From Colocasia esculenta (Eukaryota; Streptophyta; Magnoliopsida; Alismatales; Araceae), in NCBI GenBank assembly GCA_014218235.1, contig CM024759.1:14090712-14154711 (forward strand): DNA of 64,000 nucleotides, given 5' to 3'. The position numbers and the translations under genes were made by a program. Under the pieces are notes generated by a model. It made no database searches. It saw nothing but the letters and a program-made list of their open reading frames with translations, and was not told where the DNA came from. Shown here in pieces: positions 58,705 through 64,000 of this stretch (position 1 is the stretch's first letter; every line of letters begins with the position of its first letter).

Positions 58705-61700
58705 TGTAACGGCTCTGGATATTTGTGCCCAATATGGCTCTATATCCAAGTCTGCCTTCCGCGATCGGACCGAAGTCTCGCAAGGGATAACGCGCACAAG
58801 TGTCCAGTAAGAATATAAAAGACAACAACAACAGTATAAGACACAAGAAAGTACATGTGCTCATACCTATATATAATAAAGTACAACTGTCCCAGTACAT
58901 TATTATATGTCCAATAAAAGAGTACAACTACCTGGGGCATACCCCGAGGGAGCACAAGCTCACACAACACAACTAACTCTACTGTTAGTGGTACAAGTCT
59001 GCCACAACGCCTCTGCAAGCCACACAAATGGCTAACACCTGAAAAGAGTTGTACGGGAGTGAGCCTCGACAAGTCACTGGCTCAATAGAGACCTTCCAAA
59101 AACAACAACTGAAACCTGAAGAGACCTTAACCCCAGATGGTCTCACTGGCAACACCGATAGCCAAACCACAATTTAAACATAAATACACCAACTAACACA
59201 AAGTCCTCAGAAGGTAAGAGAAACAATAGGACTAGCGCAACACCACTAGTCCGCCCAACAACTGAAATGCCTAGGCCACATGCCTCACAGGTAAACCACT
59301 ACAACATCTGGTCACCTAAGCTACAAGCCTCACACGCAAACCACTGCCTAGGCTACAAGCTTCACAGGCAACCTACTCATGTAGGGTAACAGAACTGGCA
59401 TCAACAAGCCAATCCACCACACATTACAACCATAAACAGAACCTTACCCAAAGAAGGGTAAAACACAACATGTGGAAGGTCACACCACACGACCTCCACG
59501 AAACACTAGTTCATCTCAACACCTGAAGAGGCTGGTACACGATGTACCACAACACAAAGCTACCCACGAAGGGTACAGATACCTACTACTATGAGGTACC
59601 ACCACGGAATCACAACCACAACTGTGCCACCACCAAGGCACACCCCAATGGGTAAAACCTCAACCAGCGAGTCACACACACAAGCCACAACCGGTGGTGA
59701 AACTCGAGTCGGAAAGGAACGACGCCACCACACGGGAACAGACTACTGGTTCATGACGCCAGTATCCAACCCGGACAACACAGCACAAGAACCACCTCTC
59801 AGTCTCGTAGCCACGAACACACAGTCCAGCTACAGCTCCACAAACACACAAAGTGAACCAACCAACACCACACCTACAGACCACACAGCTGCAGATCCAA
59901 GCCTGGCACCTTTAGGGACTCCGGCACGAGCTCCCTAAAGTGAGGCACTGGAAACACAGGACTAGCTGGGGACCAGTACGTCTACTGGTGTCCGTCCCCC
60001 TAACCACGAGCGCGCTACAAGTGACTACACACCCACAAACACAAGTCGCTGCCCTCAGTCGTCTTTCCCTCAGCCGAACGTACAACTCAAACACAAGAGT
60101 GAGGGTGTCCAGGAAGATGATTCAGACCTCAGTAGTACACACCGTACTAGGACACGCCCCGAGCACAACGTGCCTAGCTCATACAGAACCTGGGGTACCT
60201 GACTGAAGAGGTATTCCAGAATAGGTGCCGGACCACCAGACTCGGCAAACACACAAACCACGATATATACTTATACAACCTTTATTTGTAAATCACGATA
60301 TACATGTGTCAGGATTAGCTCGTCACCGGTCACCATGTGACCTTCAAGCTAACCTACATCGATACATATATAAACCACAATAACATATAATAACCTTGCC
60401 TGTCATTGGTCATCTCATGACCTCCACGGCAACACACAACATCCTACTCTTTAACCACTTAACTTATTATAATAACAAATGTATCATGAGTTACACAACT
60501 CACTAACTACTCATATATCAACCCTACACATGCTTTACTAACTTAATCATCTTAAGTAGCACTTAAAAAGACAGTAAAAGACCAAGGCTAGGTTCACACT
60601 GGAACCTCACTGCCCAACTACCACAAACTAACCACAGAAGCTAAAACGTGACGGACACAGGCGTCGCCTTTCAAATCGCGACGACCTGTCCGGACGCCAT
60701 TCAAAGCTTAACACGACAAGGCCCAGTGTCGCGACATAATCGTGACGGCCCGATACGTCGGCTTTAAGCCAAACCTGACAATTAGAGTTCAAATCGCGAC
60801 AACGCAAGTCGGTTAACACACTCATGAACGTGACGTACCAAAGTGACGCGTTCATGACCACCGTTAACCATTAAACAATATCAGTGTAAACGCGACGACC
60901 CTCATGGTCGTGTTTACACCAATCGGAACAGCTCACCAATCAGAAACGGAAACACGACGTCTCACTGCGTCGCGTTCATACCATGAACGTGACAGTTAAG
61001 CCCGTCGCATTTCAAACGTGACTATGAAGTCAGCTGCACGGCTGAACCCCACCTTCTCCACAAGATAACCAACACATAAATGATACAAATAGCAGACTAA
61101 AGCATTAAATGGATTATCCTAATAAGGCAAACCACCCACACATGCCTCCACCCCTTTAAACCCTTTAAACCCTTTCAAAACAAAGTAACACAAGTAGGAA
61201 GTCTCCCTACCAACTGAACGAGTCTGAAGAACACGAAGAACTCCTCGCCGCCGACGTGTCCACGCTCCGGACGCCATCCCCACGTGGAACCCGTGCTGCA
61301 CGAGCCGCCATGGAGCTAAAACGCTGGAAAACCCCTCAGCAGCCTCCCCCTTTGCTTAGACAGAGCTCCTATGCTCTGTCTGGGCGAAACATAGCAATTA
61401 AACTTCGGTTCAAAATTGCGACGTAGTCAGACGTCGCGTTTAAGAGTTAAACGCGACGACCCTAACCGTCGCCAATCGAAACCCGTAGCGCCGCTAAACA
61501 CAAAGGCGGTTCTGCGAATCACGACGGGAGAGACTGTCGCGTATTAAATCGCAACGACTTACTACGTCGCGTTCACAACCAGTGAACCAATGGACAATTT
61601 GGGCTAGAACGTCCAGCCGACAATGCCCACACAACGCACGGAAACCTCGACCAAGGCCCAATGACCACCTCTTGGTCATGAGCACCACTCTAAAACCAAT

Positions 61701-61732
61701 ACACACAGATCCGAAAAGATCGTGTCATCAGA
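58705..61732 (-). repeat. Solo Gypsy LTR, minus orientation
   Basis: 3028 bp with TSD GTAAT (58700-58704 and 61733-61737). In sense direction it reads TCTGATGACACGATC...GAGCCGTTACA; the first bases appear mutated from the usual TG. CGCGAC/GTCGCG words are spread over 60650-61020 and 61420-61580. No protein-coding sequence; the short frames are rich in Thr/Ser/Cys by composition. Confidence 0.75.
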
Positions 61733-61737
61733 GTAAT

Positions 61738-61940
61738 CAATTGGTACTTCGTTATATACAAAATTTCTGCTTTGATTGACAGTGTTATCTTCTTGACCAG
61801 TCGAAGTGCTAGTGGATTAACAGTGTTATCTTCTTGACCAGTCGAAGTGCTGGTGGTTAGTGTTCCCCTTTCATGAATTTCCCCACTCAACCCAAGACTT
61901 CCTTCATTTGCTCCTTTACTTTAATTATTCTGATTGAGGC
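61738..61940 (+). repeat. Old Copia-LTR-like fragment with short tandem duplication
   Basis: ACAGTGTTATCTTCTTGACC followed by AGTCGAAGTGCT occurs twice (about 61780-61855, ~39-45 bp apart). CGAAG words match the U3 of the Copia LTR family. It continues the background broken by the LTR at 58705. Confidence 0.5.
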
Positions 61941-63934
61941 TATAACGACCCAGGATCTGAATTACCAGTTACCCACTAGTAACCTAAATCCTGAACCGCC
62001 ACCCACGAGCCGAAGCTCGGAAGGGTTAACAGAAAGTGTCTGAGGAGAACATATAAGAAAGTGCACAAACCATAAGAATTAAAAAAATCGCTGAATATAT
62101 GTATATATAACAACATAGTACAACTCAGAGAAGATCTAACAAAGTAAAGAGTACAACAAGTACGTATAAAAAGAGTACTACTCCCAGCAGCTAAGCAGGT
62201 CCAGCACCAGAGTGACTAGGCTCCTCAGTATCTGGAGCCGATGATGAACCACCTGAAAGAGAAGGGAGTGAGTCTTAAGAAGAGACCCAGTAGGGGCACT
62301 AACCCCCACTGGTAAACAGTACAAAAATAAGTGTAGGAAAATAAAGTGCACTAAAGTAACACTGCACTCAAACACACAGAAACCGGTGGTGTGACGCCCG
62401 ACTCCTCGCAGGAGCGCGTCAAAAGATTGGAACCTCGCAGACTCAACAACATACTACAAACACAACAACACTCACACACACTCACACAAAAAGGTAGGAC
62501 TAGCTAGTGCCTATGGCTTGGCAGCTCGACACCACAGAGTTCTCAAACCCTAGCCACGTGTGCACACTCAGACGCTCTCCCTCGCGTCTGATCCTCGATT
62601 GGTTTTCCCCTACGTCAGACTCAAATGGTGGAGAAGGGGCCCTACGAAAACAGGCCCATAACCACTACAAGGGGCACGCACTAAACGAAGTCACACTCGT
62701 TGCCCAGGCTCACCGATGGAATACCTCAACTCCAATTATCCAGATGGAGCCCAGCTCAACGCCCGAAAAGAACACCACACAATCACAAAGCACGATAAAG
62801 TACAACACACACACAGACAGAAACGCTCTCAATGTATGGCACACCGCGCTAGGAGGCAGACACCTCGTGTCCTAGCCTCACACACACAAGAGTGCTCAAA
62901 CTGTTGGGACCTACTTGTGGGATTGACAGCAACCCCGATTGCCATTAACCTAGGGTAAACGGCACAGCCCCCTGTCGTCTACCATAGTAGACGACAACAT
63001 GTCTCGCCATTAAACTCACCTTGACAGCAAAGCACCTTGTCTCCAAGTTCATCCTGAAGAGATTGACGGTAGCAACCCTTGACGTCAAGTTCTTCAGCTT
63101 CCAGCAACTAATATGACCCTAGGCCGCTCCCCAGGGTGATCCAACCCAGACAAACACTATCTGATGATGGGAAATGCTTTCCCTCATCAAATGGCATTAG
63201 TATAAAGCTGGAAAACACCGATCCAATGCTTGGATTCGAGCAATACACCCTCAAAACCCGGCACAAAGAAACCCTCCCCAAACCTCGATTTACAAGCAAA
63301 TCATAACATTTCATGCTCACAACAGGATCAAGAAGGGTTCAGGGGTAGAATCCCTACCTTAAAAAGTCAAAAATACCAAGAAGAACCTCAAAATCGCAAC
63401 GTTTCTCACGCACATCCCGCGAGGTCAAATCCTCAAATCCATCATCTTCTTGTCCGATCCGAAGCTGCCACGTGCACCACGATCTCTCGTCGGCTGCCGA
63501 AAGTGGTGGAGAAAGAAGGAGGTGAAAGTGGTGAGTGAAAAGGGAAGAAGAGGTGGAAATGAGGGGCCTTGGGTTGCCTTATAAAAACAGGCCCGACGGT
63601 AGTTGACGTCAACCTAGGGTGCAGTCAACTTCACTGCTAAGAACTTGACGTCAACATCGATTGTCATCAAGTTCTTGACGTCAAGTTCAACAGTCAAAAA
63701 AATTCCAGAAACCAGGGTAAACGACAACATCTCTTACCATCAAGACCAAGTAGATAGCACATAGTACTGACATCAACACAATGTTGATGTTAAGCCCCCT
63801 TGACATCAACTAGCACTGTCCCAGGAAGGTCCATTAAGGGTTCAATAAGGCCCATGGCCTTATAGAGGCCTTACTCAAACTTGTCCACTAATTTATCACC
63901 ATTTATTTGGGATTTAAAAATCTGAGTTGTTACA
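61941..63934 (-). repeat. Probable solo Gypsy LTR, minus orientation
   Basis: 1994 bp; in sense direction TGTAACAACTCAG...CTGGGTCGTTATA. The flanks are GAGGC and GATGC (4 of 5 identical). A minus-strand TATA-like TTTTTATAAGG is at about 63577-63588, and a CT-rich leader follows leftwards. TTGACGTCAA is repeated in U3 to its right. Confidence 0.65.
63603..63684. promoter_or_regulatory. Cluster of palindromic TTGACGTCAA sites
   Basis: Three exact copies at 63603-63612, 63645-63654 and 63675-63684, and one more at 63079-63088; degenerate TTGACATCAA at about 63799. TGACGTCA is the binding core of plant TGA-type bZIP factors. The cluster sits within ~100 bp upstream of the LTR TATA box (minus strand). 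Confidence 0.6.
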
Positions 63935-64000
63935 GATGCATTCTCACCTATGAGGTTTTTAAGTGTGGTTGGTCGGCCAAATAGAGGAGGAAGTTCTGTT

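Noticed and set aside
59591..59938. 115-codon Thr/Ser/Pro-rich plus-strand frame
   Set aside because: It lies antisense within a solo LTR, with compositional bias and no domain.

Overview
The window looks like an intergenic or intronic stretch of a repeat-rich flowering-plant nuclear genome. The evidence is plant-type LTR retrotransposons (Copia; Ty3/Gypsy Tat and Del/Tekay types), a plant BED/DUF659/hATC hAT transposon, MITEs, LINE remnants and one plant Tim17/22/23-family gene of the HP30 type. I cannot name the species. Nothing bacterial or viral is present. Most of the sequence can be assigned by termini, target-site duplications (TSDs) and protein motifs, and almost every element is broken or non-autonomous.

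Layout from left to right. 1-4146: pol-deleted Copia element (partial 5' LTR, tRNA-Met primer site, gag remnants, polypurine tract, truncated 3' LTR). 4147-6245: unassigned sequence with a TATA box and a ~180 bp tandem duplication, holding foldback element A (4618-5708). 6251-14943: non-autonomous LTR element on the minus strand (called LARD1 here; TSD ATTAG). Its left LTR is split by a 5.5 kb hAT transposon (6545-12060) and its interior holds a hAT MITE (12580-12737). 15490-32051: 16.6 kb decayed Gypsy Tat-lineage element on the minus strand (TSD GCATG), split by a solo Copia LTR (17909-19804) and foldback element B (28121-29556). 32057-37443: AT-rich DNA with LINE scraps. 37444-42931: a Tekay-like gag-RT fragment on the plus strand with apparent introns, bounded by a ~67 bp direct repeat. 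Its first intron contains a second LARD-like element (37831-40814, TSD TTATG) with a 406-codon ORF. 44276-45636: foldback element C. 47981-48730: first two exons of an HP30-like preprotein and amino acid transporter gene (minus strand), the only clear host gene. 49134-51409: solo Copia LTR (TSD TTACA). 52388-63934: several long LTRs, three of them with matching or near-matching flanking duplications (AAGAC, GTAAT, GAGGC/GATGC), set into an older sequence made of ATCGATTG repeats.

The elements form nested layers: hAT inside LARD1, solo LTR and foldback inside Tat, LARD2 inside an intron of a Gypsy fragment, Tekay-like LTRs inside repeat arrays. The relative order of insertion can therefore be read directly. 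I found no complete defence system, operon or novel enzyme system. The most unusual items are the LARD2 ORF, which resembles a retropepsin fold without the catalytic motif; the intron-containing Gypsy fragment with its 67 bp flanking repeat; the foldback family with 8 bp TSDs; and LTR promoter regions built from short palindromic repeats (G-tract/C-tract hairpins, TGACGTCA, CGCGAC, ATCGAT and CGAAG words).
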